Shown here piece after piece: positions 43,552-52,584 of a DNA stretch of 64,000 nucleotides (position 1 is its first letter; each line of letters starts with the position of its first letter). Location: assembly GCF_008122505.1 (NCBI RefSeq), contig NZ_VSSB01000001.1, forward strand, positions 1,224,891-1,288,890, written 5' to 3'. The DNA comes from Agromyces mariniharenae (GTDB lineage Bacteria > Actinomycetota > Actinomycetes > Actinomycetales > Microbacteriaceae). The notes beneath the pieces were generated by a model. The model was not told the origin of the DNA. It saw nothing but the letters and a program-made list of their open reading frames with translations, and did not search any database. The position numbers and the translations under genes were made by a program.

Positions 43552-43836
43552 ATGAAGGCCATCTGGAACGGCGCGGTGATCGCGGAGTCCGACGACACGA
43601 TCGTGGTCGAGGGCAACCACTACTTCCCGCGCGAGTCGCTCGTCGACCAGCACTTCTCGTCGAGCGGCAACCGGAGCGTCTGCCACTGGAAGGGCACCGC
43701 CAGCTACTACCACGTCGAGGTCGACGGCCAGCGCAACCCGAACGCGGCCTGGTTCTACCCGACGCCCTCCGACGCCGCTTCCGAGATCGCCGGACACGTC
43801 GCCTTCTGGCACGGCGTGGAGGTCGTCGCCGCATAG
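43552..43836 (+). CDS. DUF427 family protein
   Basis: The 94-residue protein is a single DUF427 domain: MKAIWNGAVIAESDDTIVVE, GNHYFPRESL, CHWKGTASYYHVEVDG and NAAWFYPTPSDAASEIAGHV. GGGAGGA lies 7 nt before the ATG. The domain is a small beta-barrel of unknown role common in actinobacteria. It sits alone between menG and menF. Confidence 0.92.
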   Translation: MKAIWNGAVIAESDDTIVVEGNHYFPRESLVDQHFSSSGNRSVCHWKGTASYYHVEVDGQRNPNAAWFYPTPSDAASEIAGHVAFWHGVEVVAA

Positions 43837-43856
43837 CACGGACGTAGGCTGGTGCG

Positions 43857-45149
43857 GTGATTCACCCGGATGCCTCGGCGTCGCACGCCGCACGGCCACG
43901 GCTCGTCGTGCGGACCGAGCCCGTCGACGAGCTCGCCCCACTGATCCAACGCGCCGACCCGCGGCATCCGCTGCTCTGGATGCGACGCGGCGAGGGCATC
44001 GTCGGCCTGGGTGAGACGCTGCGCATCGAGACGAGCGGCCACGACCGGGTGGTCGACGCCGCCGCCGCATGGACGTCGCTCGCCGCCGAGGCCGACATCG
44101 ACGACCGCGTCGGGCTGCCCGGCACGGGACTCGTCGCGTTCGGCGCATTCGCGTTCGCCGACCAGTCCGAGTCGACGAGCGTGCTCGTCGTGCCCGAGCT
44201 CGTGCTCGGCATCCGCGAGGGTCGCGCCTGGGTCACCCGCATCGCGCTCGCGACGGGCGACGACGAGGCAGCGGATGCCGCGGCATCCGAGGAGCTCGAG
44301 ATCCCCGAGCCGGCGCCGAGGCGTCGCGTGCCCCGGGTGACGTTCTCCCCCGGCGCCGTGCCGCCCGAGCAGTACCAGGCCGCCGTGGCCGATGCCGTGC
44401 GCCGCATCGACGCGGGCGACCTCGAGAAGGTCGTGCTCGCCCGGCAGCTCCTCGGCGAGCTGCAGGAGGAGGACGGCCTGCGCGCGACCATCAACCGCCT
44501 CGCCGAGGACTACCCCGACACGTGGGTGTACGCGGTCGACGGCCTCATCGGCGCGAGTCCCGAGACGCTCGTGCGGGTCGACCACGGCACCGTCTCGGCG
44601 CGCGTGCTGGCCGGAACGACCGCACGCGGTGCGGGCGAGGCATCCGATCGCGAGCGTGCGGCGGCCCTCGCCGCGTCGGCGAAGGACCTGGCCGAGCACG
44701 CCCTCGCCGTCGCGAGCGCGGTGAAGCGGCTCGAGCCGCACACCGCCCGCCTCGACGCGAGTCCCGAGCCGTTCACGCTGCAGCTGCCGAACCTCTGGCA
44801 CCTCGCGACCGACCTCAAGGGTACGCTGGGCGACGGATCGAGCTCGCTCGACCTCGTGCAGGCGGTGCATCCGACCGCCGCGGTCGCCGGTACACCGCGA
44901 CGCGTGGCGCTGAAGGTGCTCGCCGAGCTCGAGGGGTTCGACCGCGGCCGCTACGCCGGACCCGTCGGCTGGATCGACGGCGACGGCGACGGCGAGTGGG
45001 CGATCGCGCTGCGCTGCGCGCAGGTCGCGCCCGACGGCACCGTGGCCGCCTACGCCGGCTGCGGCATCGTGCACGACTCCGTGCCGGCCGACGAGCTCGC
45101 CGAGACCGTCATGAAGTTCCGCCCGATCGTGGAGGCCTTCGGCGGCTGA
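43857..45149 (+). CDS. menF: Isochorismate synthase
   Basis: The 430-residue chorismate-utilising enzyme has the family C-terminal domain: DLEKVVLARQLL, IGASPETLVRVDHGTVSARV-L, AGTTARGAGEASDRERAAAL, HPTAAVAGTPR and the metal site KFRPIVEAFGG. It converts chorismate to isochorismate, the entry step of menaquinone synthesis. TAGGCT at 43845-43850 lies 6 nt before GTG 43857, so the mRNA is probably leaderless. No salicylate or siderophore genes are nearby, which favours the menaquinone role. Confidence 0.92.
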   Translation: MIHPDASASHAARPRLVVRTEPVDELAPLIQRADPRHPLLWMRRGEGIVGLGETLRIETSGHDRVVDAAAAWTSLAAEADIDDRVGLPGTGLVAFGAFAFADQSESTSVLVVPELVLGIREGRAWVTRIALATGDDEAADAAASEELEIPEPAPRRRVPRVTFSPGAVPPEQYQAAVADAVRRIDAGDLEKVVLARQLLGELQEEDGLRATINRLAEDYPDTWVYAVDGLIGASPETLVRVDHGTVSARVLAGTTARGAGEASDRERAAALAASAKDLAEHALAVASAVKRLEPHTARLDASPEPFTLQLPNLWHLATDLKGTLGDGSSSLDLVQAVHPTAAVAGTPRRVALKVLAELEGFDRGRYAGPVGWIDGDGDGEWAIALRCAQVAPDGTVAAYAGCGIVHDSVPADELAETVMKFRPIVEAFGG

Positions 45150-45171
45150 CCGCCGCGACCACCACCGGAAG

Positions 45172-46032
45172 TCACGTCGCCGCGAGCAGCCGCGCCTTCT
45201 CCGCCTCGACGTCGTACTCGACGGCCGGCCACTGCAGGTCCATGGCCTCGAGCGCGTCGATGAGCAGGTGCTGCACGGCGAGGCGCGCGTACCACTTGCG
45301 GTCGGCCGGCACGACGTACCACGGCGCGATCGGCGTCGACGTGCGGTCGAACAGCACCTGGTAGGCGTCCTGGTACTTCGGCCAGAGCATGCGCTCCTCG
45401 ATGTCGCCCGGGTTGAACTTCCACTGCTTCTCGGGGCGGTCGAGCCGATCGAGCAGGCGCACCTTCTGCTCCGCGGCCGAGATGTGCAGCATGACCTTGA
45501 CGATCGTCGTGCCCTCGTCGACGAGCTCGGCCTCGAACTCGTTGATCGCCCCGTAGCGGCGCTCGATCTCCTCGGGCGGCGCGAGCTCGCGCACCCGGCC
45601 GATGAGCACGTCCTCGTAGTGCGAGCGGTCGAAGACGCCGATCTTGCCCGCCTGGGGCGCCTCCTTGCGGATGCGCCAGAGGAAGTCGTGCGCGAGCTCC
45701 TCCTCGGTCGGCTTCTTGAACGCCGCGAGCTGCACGCCCTGCGGGTCGACCGATCCCATGACGTGCTTGATGATCCCGCCCTTGCCGGCGGTGTCCATGG
45801 CCTGCAGCACGAGCAGTACCCGGCGCCCGTCGTCGCCGGCCTGGTGGTTCGCGTAGAGGCGCTCCTGCAGGTCGGCGAGCACGAGCGCACCCTCGGCGAG
45901 GGCCGCGACGCCGCCGGCCTTGTTGCCCTCGAACCCCGGATGCGTGTCCGTCGGCGAGGTGATCAGCTGGAACCCCGGCTCGACGCGGAGGAGCAGCTTC
46001 GGGTCCTCGGTCCAGAACGACTCGCGGCTCAT
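45172..46032 (-). CDS. ppk2: Polyphosphate kinase 2 family phosphotransferase
   Basis: The 286-residue protein is a single-domain PPK2: Walker A LLVLQAMDTAGKGGIIKHVM, Walker B-like GVFDRSHYEDVLIGRV, and the lid RLDRPEKQWKFNPGDIEER. It transfers phosphate between polyphosphate and nucleotides; whether it prefers AMP, ADP or GDP is not decidable here. ATG 46032 follows AGGGGAG. It converges on menF with a 22-bp gap and lies downstream of menD, but has no clear pathway link. Confidence 0.9.
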   Translation of the reverse strand: MSRESFWTEDPKLLLRVEPGFQLITSPTDTHPGFEGNKAGGVAALAEGALVLADLQERLYANHQAGDDGRRVLLVLQAMDTAGKGGIIKHVMGSVDPQGVQLAAFKKPTEEELAHDFLWRIRKEAPQAGKIGVFDRSHYEDVLIGRVRELAPPEEIERRYGAINEFEAELVDEGTTIVKVMLHISAAEQKVRLLDRLDRPEKQWKFNPGDIEERMLWPKYQDAYQVLFDRTSTPIAPWYVVPADRKWYARLAVQHLLIDALEAMDLQWPAVEYDVEAEKARLLAAT

Positions 46033-46118
46033 GTCACGCTCCCCTCGCGCGACGCGGCGACGCGCAGGTTCCATCCTGTCGAGCGGGCGGATGCCGCGGC
46101 AAGGGGTGGCGCACTGCG

Positions 46119-47918
46119 TCACCGCTCGAGCGGCACCTCGACGAGTTGCGGCCCATCGATGCGGCCCGTGAGCGCCTCGTCGAGCTCGCCGCGCGTCGTC
46201 ACGCGGACGTAGCCCCAGCCGTACGCCGCGGCGAGCGCCGCGAGGTCGACCTGCTGCGGCGTGAACTGCACCCGGTCGAACGCCTCGGGCGGCGCCGAGC
46301 CGGCGACCTCGAGTGCGTCGAAGATCGTGCCGCCGCCGTCGTTGCCCACGATGACCTGGATGCGGGGGCGCGACTCGCCCTGCCCCAGCAGCAGCGAGCC
46401 GACGTCGTGCAGCAGCGTGAGGTCGCCGATGAGCGCGCGCGTGACGCCGCTTCCGCCGGCCGAGGTGCCCGGAGCGGGCGATTGGCTCGCGATCGCGATG
46501 CCGAGCGCCGTCGCGACCGTCCCGTCGATGCCCGCGAGTCCGCGATTCGCGTGCACCGTGATGCGCCGCCCGGGCACGGCACGATCGGCGTCGCGGATCA
46601 GCCGGGACGCGCCGAACACGAGCCGGTCGTGCGGCCAGGTCGCGGCCCACAGCGCGTCGACGAGCATCCGCCGCGTGACGGGCGCGCGCACCACCGCGAG
46701 CTGCGCGCGCATGTACTCCCGCTGCGCCGCGAAGTCCGACACGTGCCCGGTCTCGTCGATGCCGTCGCGCACGGATGCCACGGGCGGGAGCCCCTCGTCG
46801 ACGAGCATGCGGCTCGCCCGCACCCACCGGCCGGTCCACCCGCGTTCCTCGGGCGTCGGCGCGTGGTCGGCGGCGCGCACCGCGCGCTCGAACCGGCGCA
46901 CCGTGCGTCCGGGGTTGTACCACTCGCTCCCCCACGGCGCGACGACGATCGCCTCGACGCCGTCGCGCTGCACGAGTGCGGGCACCTCGCGCGAGAGCGT
47001 CGGATGCCCGAACACGATCACGCGCTCGACGTCGTCGCCGAACCCCGGCTCGCGCAGCAGCTCGCGGTAGGCGACCACGAGATTGGGACCGAAGTGCGCG
47101 CGGCTCGTGACCTCGGCGATGAGCGGCCAGCCGCCCGCGCGCGCGAACTCTTCGGCGTACGGTCCGGCGCCCGCGCCGGCGACGACCACCGTGCGCGGCC
47201 CTGCTTCGATGACCGCCGCGTCGACGGATGCCGCCGCACCCGCACCGTCGGCATCGAGCACCGCCTGCTCGCCCCGCAGGCTCGGCCGGAGCGGCTCGTC
47301 GAGGGCGACCACCGCCGACAGCGGTTCGCGGTACTGGAGGTTCAGGTGCACCGGACCCGGGCCGGGGTGCGGCACGGGATCCCCCGATGCGTCACGTCCG
47401 AGCGCCGCGTCGACGGCCTCGCGGGCGAGGCGCGTCGCGGCATCCGATTCGCCCGCGCTGCCGTCGGGTGCGGCGACGTCGCGCTCGAGCCGCATGGCCC
47501 CGGCGAAGATGCCCGGCTGCACGGTGGTCTGGTTCGAGCGGATGCCGCGGAGCTCCACCGGGCGGTCGGCCGAGCACACGATGAGCGGCACGCCGGCGTG
47601 GTGCGCCTCGAGCACCGCGGGATGCAGGTTCGCGACCGCGGTGCCCGAAGTAGTCACGACCACCGCCGGACGGCCCGACTCGACGGCCGTGCCGAGCGCC
47701 AGGAACCCAGCGCCGCGCTCGTCGATGCGGACGTGCAGGCGGATGGCGCCGACGCGCTCCAGTTCCGCCGCGGCGAGCGCGAGCGCCTGCGACCGGGAGC
47801 CGGGTGCGACGACCACGTCGCGGACGCCCTCGCGCACGAGCGCGCCAAGGAGCGCCGTCGCGGCATCGCTCGCGGGACTCCGCCGGGTCACGACCCGTCG
47901 GGGCTCCGCATCACCCAT
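46119..47918 (-). CDS. menD: SEPHCHC synthase (menaquinone pathway)
   Basis: The 599-residue ThDP-dependent enzyme has [18 protein letters not shown] near the N-terminus with the catalytic Glu region [12 protein letters not shown], the central TPP-enzyme domain and the ThDP motif [15 protein letters not shown] near the end. It joins isochorismate with 2-oxoglutarate. ATG 47918 is the start that matches the family N-terminus and overlaps the upstream PLDN gene by 8 bp, so the two are coupled. A longer in-frame extension lies antisense-free but is low complexity and is rejected. Confidence 0.94.
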   Translation of the reverse strand: MGDAEPRRVVTRRSPASDAATALLGALVREGVRDVVVAPGSRSQALALAAAELERVGAIRLHVRIDERGAGFLALGTAVESGRPAVVVTTSGTAVANLHPAVLEAHHAGVPLIVCSADRPVELRGIRSNQTTVQPGIFAGAMRLERDVAAPDGSAGESDAATRLAREAVDAALGRDASGDPVPHPGPGPVHLNLQYREPLSAVVALDEPLRPSLRGEQAVLDADGAGAAASVDAAVIEAGPRTVVVAGAGAGPYAEEFARAGGWPLIAEVTSRAHFGPNLVVAYRELLREPGFGDDVERVIVFGHPTLSREVPALVQRDGVEAIVVAPWGSEWYNPGRTVRRFERAVRAADHAPTPEERGWTGRWVRASRMLVDEGLPPVASVRDGIDETGHVSDFAAQREYMRAQLAVVRAPVTRRMLVDALWAATWPHDRLVFGASRLIRDADRAVPGRRITVHANRGLAGIDGTVATALGIAIASQSPAPGTSAGGSGVTRALIGDLTLLHDVGSLLLGQGESRPRIQVIVGNDGGGTIFDALEVAGSAPPEAFDRVQFTPQQVDLAALAAAYGWGYVRVTTRGELDEALTGRIDGPQLVEVPLER

Positions 47919-48405
47919 TCGGGCGCCCGGAGGGACCCGCCTCGCCGGGGGCGTCGGGGGCGTCGGGGCGCTTGCGCTCGGTGCCGAGCGTGTCGCCGCC
48001 GCCCGACTCGAATCCGTCGGTCGAGCCCTCGCCCGCGGCGCGGCCCTGCGTGCGGCCGGGCTTCGGCGGGTTCGCCGGATCGTCGGCGTCGAGGTCGGCG
48101 AGCTCCTGCTCGAGGCGGCGGATGCGCTCGTCTTGCGCTGCATCGTCGCGGAGCTGCCGGAGGAACTCCGCGTCGTCGTCGGGAGCCATCGTGCGACCCC
48201 GGCCGGAGCCCACGCGATTGGCCCGCCCGCGGCCGATGATGAACCAGAGCAGGGCGCCGATGATCGGCACGAAGAGGATCACGACGATCCACCAGCCGCG
48301 GCGCAGACCCCGGATGCGCGTCCGGTCGAAGAACGCGCAGTCGGCGACGGCGTAGATCGTGAAGATCACGGCAGCGACGCCGAGTCCGAAGAGCAGCCGG
48401 GCCAT
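47911..48405 (-). CDS. PLD-nuclease N-terminal-like membrane protein
   Basis: The 164-residue protein has two membrane helices of the PLDc_N type: [20 protein letters not shown], then the diagnostic [22 protein letters not shown] charged helix ([20 protein letters not shown]) and a Pro/Gly-rich tail follow. Such small proteins are common in actinobacteria and lack the catalytic HKD domain. TAGACT (minus strand, 48412-48417) is 6 nt before ATG 48405, so the leaderless mRNA starts there; it runs into menD. Function unknown. Confidence 0.83.
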   Translation of the reverse strand: MARLLFGLGVAAVIFTIYAVADCAFFDRTRIRGLRRGWWIVVILFVPIIGALLWFIIGRGRANRVGSGRGRTMAPDDDAEFLRQLRDDAAQDERIRRLEQELADLDADDPANPPKPGRTQGRAAGEGSTDGFESGGGDTLGTERKRPDAPDAPGEAGPSGRPNG

Positions 48406-48476
48406 TCTCACAGTCTAGGCGCGTCGGCGCCCCCTCGGGCTGTGAGAGCGCTCAGGGAGCGTCGACCTACACTGTC

Positions 48477-48788
48477 ATGGTGAAATCCGTGCCCACCTGG
48501 ATCTGGTACACCGCGCTGCGCGTCCTGCTCTTCGCGGTCCCGCTCGCCGTGCTGCTCATCGCGGGCGTGAATCCGTGGGTGTCGGCGGCCGTCGCCGCCC
48601 TGTTCGGGCTCAGCGCGTCGCTCATCTTCCTGCGCCGGCAGCGCGAGGAGATAGCGGGCGACCTCTACGCCGCCCGCCACCGCGAGAAGCCCGCGGTGCG
48701 GGAGGACGACGAGGAGGAGGACGCCGCGGTCGACGCCACCGAGTCGACCCCCCGCGATGAGGAGCGCCAGGCGCCCTCCGCCGGTTGA
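48477..48788 (+). CDS. DUF4229 membrane protein
   Basis: The product of about 103 residues has two membrane helices (WYTALRVLLFAVPLAVLLIA and VSAAVAALFGLSASLIFL) followed by the conserved RRQREEIAGDLY and an acidic tail. TACACT at 48468-48473 is 6 nt before GTG 48480, so a leaderless start at codon 2 (GTG) may be used instead of ATG 48477. DUF4229 genes regularly sit beside menA in actinobacteria; their function is unknown. It converges on menA with 7 bp between. Confidence 0.85.
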   Translation: MVKSVPTWIWYTALRVLLFAVPLAVLLIAGVNPWVSAAVAALFGLSASLIFLRRQREEIAGDLYAARHREKPAVREDDEEEDAAVDATESTPRDEERQAPSAG

Positions 48789-48795
48789 GGCGCGC

Positions 48796-49785
48796 TCAGA
48801 GCGCGAACGCCAGCCCCAGCCCCACGCCGTACGCCAGCGCGGTGAAGCTCGCGAGCTGCAGCGCGAGCAGCAGCTCCCGGGTCGTCTTCGCCCAGAGCAC
48901 GATGATGCTCGCCGGGATCGCGAGCAGCAGCGCGAACATCACCAGCCACGCCGTCGGGTACAGCAGCGCGAAGAACACCACGAACGCGAACGGCACGAGC
49001 ATGAACACGGCGAACAGGATCCGGCCGGCGAGGGGCCCGACCAGCACCGCGAGGGTGCGCTTGCGGGCGGCCTTGTCCTGCGCGACGTCGCGGAGGTTGT
49101 TCGCCATGAGCACGGCGCAGGCGAGCAGGCCTGCGCCGACGCCGCCGAGCCACGCCTCGAGGTTCACGGTGAGCGCCTGCACGTAGGCCGATCCGGCGGT
49201 GGCGACGAGGCCGAAGAACACGAACACGAACAGCTCGCCGAGGCCGTAGTAGCCGTAGGGGTGCTTCCCGCCCGTGTAGAACCACGCCGCGACGATCGCG
49301 ACGGCGCCCACCGCGAGCAGCCACCACTGCTGCGTCACGATGACGAGCGCGAGGCCGGCGAGCGCTGCGAGCGCGAAGAAGCTCAGCGACACCGCGAGCA
49401 CCTGCCTCGGCTTCGCCGCCCCCGAACCGGTGAGGCGAGCGGGCCCCACGCGATGGTCGTCGGTGCCCCGGATGCCGTCGGAGTAGTCGTTCGCGAAGTT
49501 CACGGCGATCTGGAGTGCCAGCGCGACCACGAGCGCGAGCAGTGCACGGGCCGGATGCCACGGGCCGTCGGCGATGGCCACGACGCCCGCTCCCGTGCCG
49601 AGCGCGACCGGCGCGATCGCGAGCGGCAGGGTGCGCAGGCGCGCTCCCGCCACCCAGTCGGCGGCGGTCGCCGGGCCGCGCACGGCGCGCGGGCCGGAGG
49701 CTGCCCGCGCCGGATTGCCCGACTTCCCGTAGCTGCGGGCGCGGACGTCGTCGGGGTTCACTCGCTGGGGTTTCGGGCGTGCCAC
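48796..49785 (-). CDS. menA: 1,4-dihydroxy-2-naphthoate polyprenyltransferase
   Basis: The 329-residue UbiA-family membrane enzyme has eight to nine helices and the prenyl-diphosphate motif NFANDYSDGIRGTDD, with a second Asp motif near ANNLRDVAQDKAA. It attaches the polyprenyl tail to DHNA. TAGCAT (minus strand, 49792-49797) lies 6 nt before GTG 49785. The first 50 residues are basic and Pro-rich and may be cytoplasmic. Confidence 0.94.
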   Translation of the reverse strand: MARPKPQRVNPDDVRARSYGKSGNPARAASGPRAVRGPATAADWVAGARLRTLPLAIAPVALGTGAGVVAIADGPWHPARALLALVVALALQIAVNFANDYSDGIRGTDDHRVGPARLTGSGAAKPRQVLAVSLSFFALAALAGLALVIVTQQWWLLAVGAVAIVAAWFYTGGKHPYGYYGLGELFVFVFFGLVATAGSAYVQALTVNLEAWLGGVGAGLLACAVLMANNLRDVAQDKAARKRTLAVLVGPLAGRILFAVFMLVPFAFVVFFALLYPTAWLVMFALLLAIPASIIVLWAKTTRELLLALQLASFTALAYGVGLGLAFAL

Positions 49786-49834
49786 ACGGCCATGCTAGTT
49801 CGCGACCCTATGACAGATCTCGAACGTGTCGCCA

Positions 49835-51220
49835 TCAGGCTGGTGGGATGTTCTGGTTCAGCCGGAGCACGTTGTCGGGGTCATACCGCCGCTTCACCTG
49901 CCGTAGGCGCTCGTAGTGTTCTCGGCCGTACGCCTGCTCCACCTGGTCGCGACCGTCGTCCATGAGCCAGTTCACGTAGGCACCGGAACGGTGCGGCTGG
50001 AGCATCTCCCATGCTCGGCGTGCCCAATCGCGCTCGCGCTCGAATCCGTCGGGGCCGTCCGTCGCCCCGAGCAGGTCGACGAGGTGCCCGGCCGCGCGAC
50101 CGGCGAACGGCGTCTCGGACCGCCCGACCCGGGCGACCGCGCCACCGAGTTGCCACGCCACGATGCAGGTCCGGGGGGACGTGATGTCGTGAGCCGACGC
50201 GATCAGTGCGTCACCCACTGAGCCGTCGAGCGACTGGACGTTGGCCGCCTTCGAGTGGATCCAGATCCCCTTCGGGAAACTCGGGTCGAGGATCGACTGG
50301 TGGTCGACGTACCGTCGCCGGGCAGTCAGGTCGACCGCGCCGCCGAACCGCCGGATCGGGTCCGCCACCCGCTCGCCCTCGCCGAGCTCCCCCGACCAGC
50401 AGAAGAGGACGCCGACGACGTGACGGCCGTGGAGCTCACGGGGGACGATGTCGAGCGCGGGCGCGCGGCGGAAGAGGAGCGCGGTCGTGAGCTCGTCGGG
50501 CGCCGTCGCCGACCACTCGCGGTAGAACGCGGCGACGTCCTCGGCCGTTTCGATCGGCCAGAGCAGCATGCCGGAGAGCACGTACGGTCCCACCTCGTGC
50601 AGGCGGAACTCGAAGCGCGTGACGACGCCGAAGTTGCCGCCGCCGCCGCGCACCGCCCAGAAGAGGTCGGCGTTCTCCTCGGCCGAGGCTCGGAGCACCG
50701 CTCCGCCGGCGGTGACCAGTTCCACGGCGACGAGCTGGTCGATCGCCAGGCCGAGTCGGCGCATCAGCCAGCCGAATCCGCCGCCGAGCGTGAGACCCGC
50801 CACCCCGGTGTGCGATACGGACCCCAGGGGCACCGCGAGACCGTGACGCTGCGTGGCCGCGTCGAGCTCGCCCAGCAGCACCCCGCCGCCCACCCGGGCG
50901 ATCCGCGCCACGGGGTCCACCTCGATCGACTTCATCGGACGGAGGTCGATGACGATGCCGTGGTCGCAGACGGAGTGACCGGGGAAGCTGTGCCCACCCG
51001 AGCGGACGGCGATCGGCCACCCGGCGTCGCGCCCGGACTGCAGCGCAGACGCGACATCCGACGCCGTGGCGCACTGCACGATGCGCGCAGGATGCCGGTC
51101 GATCGAGCCGTTCCAGACGCGTCGCAGCTCGTCGTAGTCGGGGTCGCTGGGCGCGACCACTCGTCCGGCGCGGGGGTGCTCCAGGCTCGCTGCCATCACG
51201 TCGTCCATGGTCCCGAGCAT
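49835..51220 (-). CDS. FAD-linked oxidase, berberine-bridge-enzyme type
   Basis: The 461-residue flavoprotein has the PCMH FAD fold: PIAVRSGGHSFPGHSV, with the His that binds the flavin covalently, then GVAGLTLGGGFGWLMRRLGL, and a BBE C-terminus (AYVNWLMDD ... YDPDNVLRLNQNIPPA). The Cys used for a second flavin link in BBE is replaced (GVAG), so single covalent attachment is expected. The substrate is probably a sugar or aromatic alcohol. ATG 51220 or 51208 is likely; a GTG at 51259 would overlap the upstream Crp gene. The two genes are adjacent on one strand, so Crp may control it. Confidence 0.82.
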   Translation of the reverse strand: MLGTMDDVMAASLEHPRAGRVVAPSDPDYDELRRVWNGSIDRHPARIVQCATASDVASALQSGRDAGWPIAVRSGGHSFPGHSVCDHGIVIDLRPMKSIEVDPVARIARVGGGVLLGELDAATQRHGLAVPLGSVSHTGVAGLTLGGGFGWLMRRLGLAIDQLVAVELVTAGGAVLRASAEENADLFWAVRGGGGNFGVVTRFEFRLHEVGPYVLSGMLLWPIETAEDVAAFYREWSATAPDELTTALLFRRAPALDIVPRELHGRHVVGVLFCWSGELGEGERVADPIRRFGGAVDLTARRRYVDHQSILDPSFPKGIWIHSKAANVQSLDGSVGDALIASAHDITSPRTCIVAWQLGGAVARVGRSETPFAGRAAGHLVDLLGATDGPDGFERERDWARRAWEMLQPHRSGAYVNWLMDDGRDQVEQAYGREHYERLRQVKRRYDPDNVLRLNQNIPPA

Positions 51221-51240
51221 GAAGTGACCGCAACGGGATG

Positions 51241-51945
51241 TCAGGAACCTCTGTTCCACCCCAGGCCGCTGAACGACACGAGACGGCCGGGGTCGGTGAT
51301 CAGGATGCCGCCGCGACCCGTCGCGATCGCGCCCGCATCGCGCAGCTCCCGAAGCGCACGTACGACCACTTCGCGGACCGAGCCCACGGCCTCCGCGAGC
51401 GCCTGCTGGCTGATCGGTGCGACGAGGTCTCCGGTGCCCGTGTCCTCGAGTGCGAGGTCGAGGAGGTGGTGCGCGACCCGCTCGCGCACGGACGCGAACG
51501 CCTGGCTGGAGAACTCGCCGACGAAGCCCATCACCCGCTCGCTGGTCTCGGTCAGCAGCGCGAGCGCCACCGGCAGGTCGCGATCCGCCTCATGCCGGAC
51601 CACCTCGGGTCGGAACCGCAGTAGTTCGGCGTCCGATATCGCCTGCACGCTGAAGAACGGGCGAACGACGGGCGAGTAGAGCGTTGCGGCGCCGAGGACG
51701 TCCCCCGGCCGACCATACCTCACCGTCCACATCCGCCCGTCACGCGCGGACACCTGGACACGCACGAGACCTCGCAGGACGAGATCGAAATGCGGGGTGG
51801 AGCCGCCCTCGGAGAGGATGGTGGCCCGGGCCGGGATCAGGACCCGCACCGCCGATCCGAGCAGCCGGTCGACCGTCGACACGGGAAGGCCGGCCAGCGA
51901 GGAACGGGCGATCGCCGCGCGGACGTCGGCCGTCTGCACCGTCAT
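51241..51945 (-). CDS. Crp/Fnr-family transcription regulator
   Basis: The 234-residue protein has a cyclic-nucleotide-binding-like barrel (LVLRGLVRVQVSARDGRMWT, GRPGDVLGAATLYS) and a C-terminal winged helix (ISQQALAEAVGSVREVVVRA). The cAMP-binding Arg/Ser set of Crp is not evident, so the ligand is unknown. TACGAT (minus strand, 51952-51957) lies 6 nt before ATG 51945. It is directly upstream of the flavin oxidase gene. Confidence 0.87.
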   Translation of the reverse strand: MTVQTADVRAAIARSSLAGLPVSTVDRLLGSAVRVLIPARATILSEGGSTPHFDLVLRGLVRVQVSARDGRMWTVRYGRPGDVLGAATLYSPVVRPFFSVQAISDAELLRFRPEVVRHEADRDLPVALALLTETSERVMGFVGEFSSQAFASVRERVAHHLLDLALEDTGTGDLVAPISQQALAEAVGSVREVVVRALRELRDAGAIATGRGGILITDPGRLVSFSGLGWNRGS

Positions 51946-52040
51946 GCGTGCATCGTAGCCCGGCACCGTTCGCACGGGGGGCGCCTTGGACCTCGGCCGA
52001 CCCGATCGTCGCGACGAGGTGGCCGATGATGGGCTCTCGC

Positions 52041-52487
52041 TCAGCGCACGTCCTTCACGGCCTCGAGGTACCGCGCCACCACCTCGAGCTCGGCGACCGT
52101 GAACTGCTCGTGCACCCGGTTCATCCCGTCGAGGATGCCGCGGTACGGGTCGTCTTCGCCGCCCCCGCCGGCGCCCGCCATCACGTCGGGCCGGGCGCGC
52201 ACGACGACACGACGTCGATCGTTCGGGTCGGTCGTGCGCTCGATGAACCCCCGCTGCTCGAGGCGGTCGAGCACGCGGGTCGTCGTGCTCGTCGGCAGCT
52301 CGGTCTGCTGGCTGACCTCGCCGGCCGTCATCGGCGCGCCGTTGCGGGCGATGTAGCCGAACGCCTGGAAGTCGACCACGTTGAGCCCCAGCGAGCGCGC
52401 GATGCGCTCGTTCGTCATCACCGACGAGGCGATGACGAGCTGCATGAGTCCCGCGATGCGCCCGGTGACCTCGGCCTTGCTTGACAT
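52041..52487 (-). CDS. MarR-family repressor
   Basis: The 148-residue winged-helix protein has the MarR core MTAGEVSQQTELPTSTTTRV, then DRLEQRGFIERTTDPNDRRR with the DxRxxx wing. It is divergent from an MFS exporter, and a double inverted repeat fills the shared gap, so it very likely represses the exporter and itself. The inducer is unknown. Confidence 0.9.
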   Translation of the reverse strand: MSSKAEVTGRIAGLMQLVIASSVMTNERIARSLGLNVVDFQAFGYIARNGAPMTAGEVSQQTELPTSTTTRVLDRLEQRGFIERTTDPNDRRRVVVRARPDVMAGAGGGGEDDPYRGILDGMNRVHEQFTVAELEVVARYLEAVKDVR

Positions 52488-52516
52488 CTGCGCTCCGACT
52501 CCTTATCGTTCCCGTT

Positions 52517-52546
52517 ATGGGATTATCCCATATCGGGACTATCCCG
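52517..52546. promoter_or_regulatory. Double MarR operator
   Basis: ATGGGATTATCCCAT at 52517-52531 is a perfect 7-bp inverted repeat around one base. CGGGACTATCCCG at 52534-52546 is a second copy with a shared GGGA-N3-TCCC core, 16 bp apart centre to centre. They sit midway between the marR and MFS starts. Confidence 0.82.
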
Positions 52547-52584
52547 TAATGGAAGCAACTTCAGCATACGAAAGGACGACGAGC

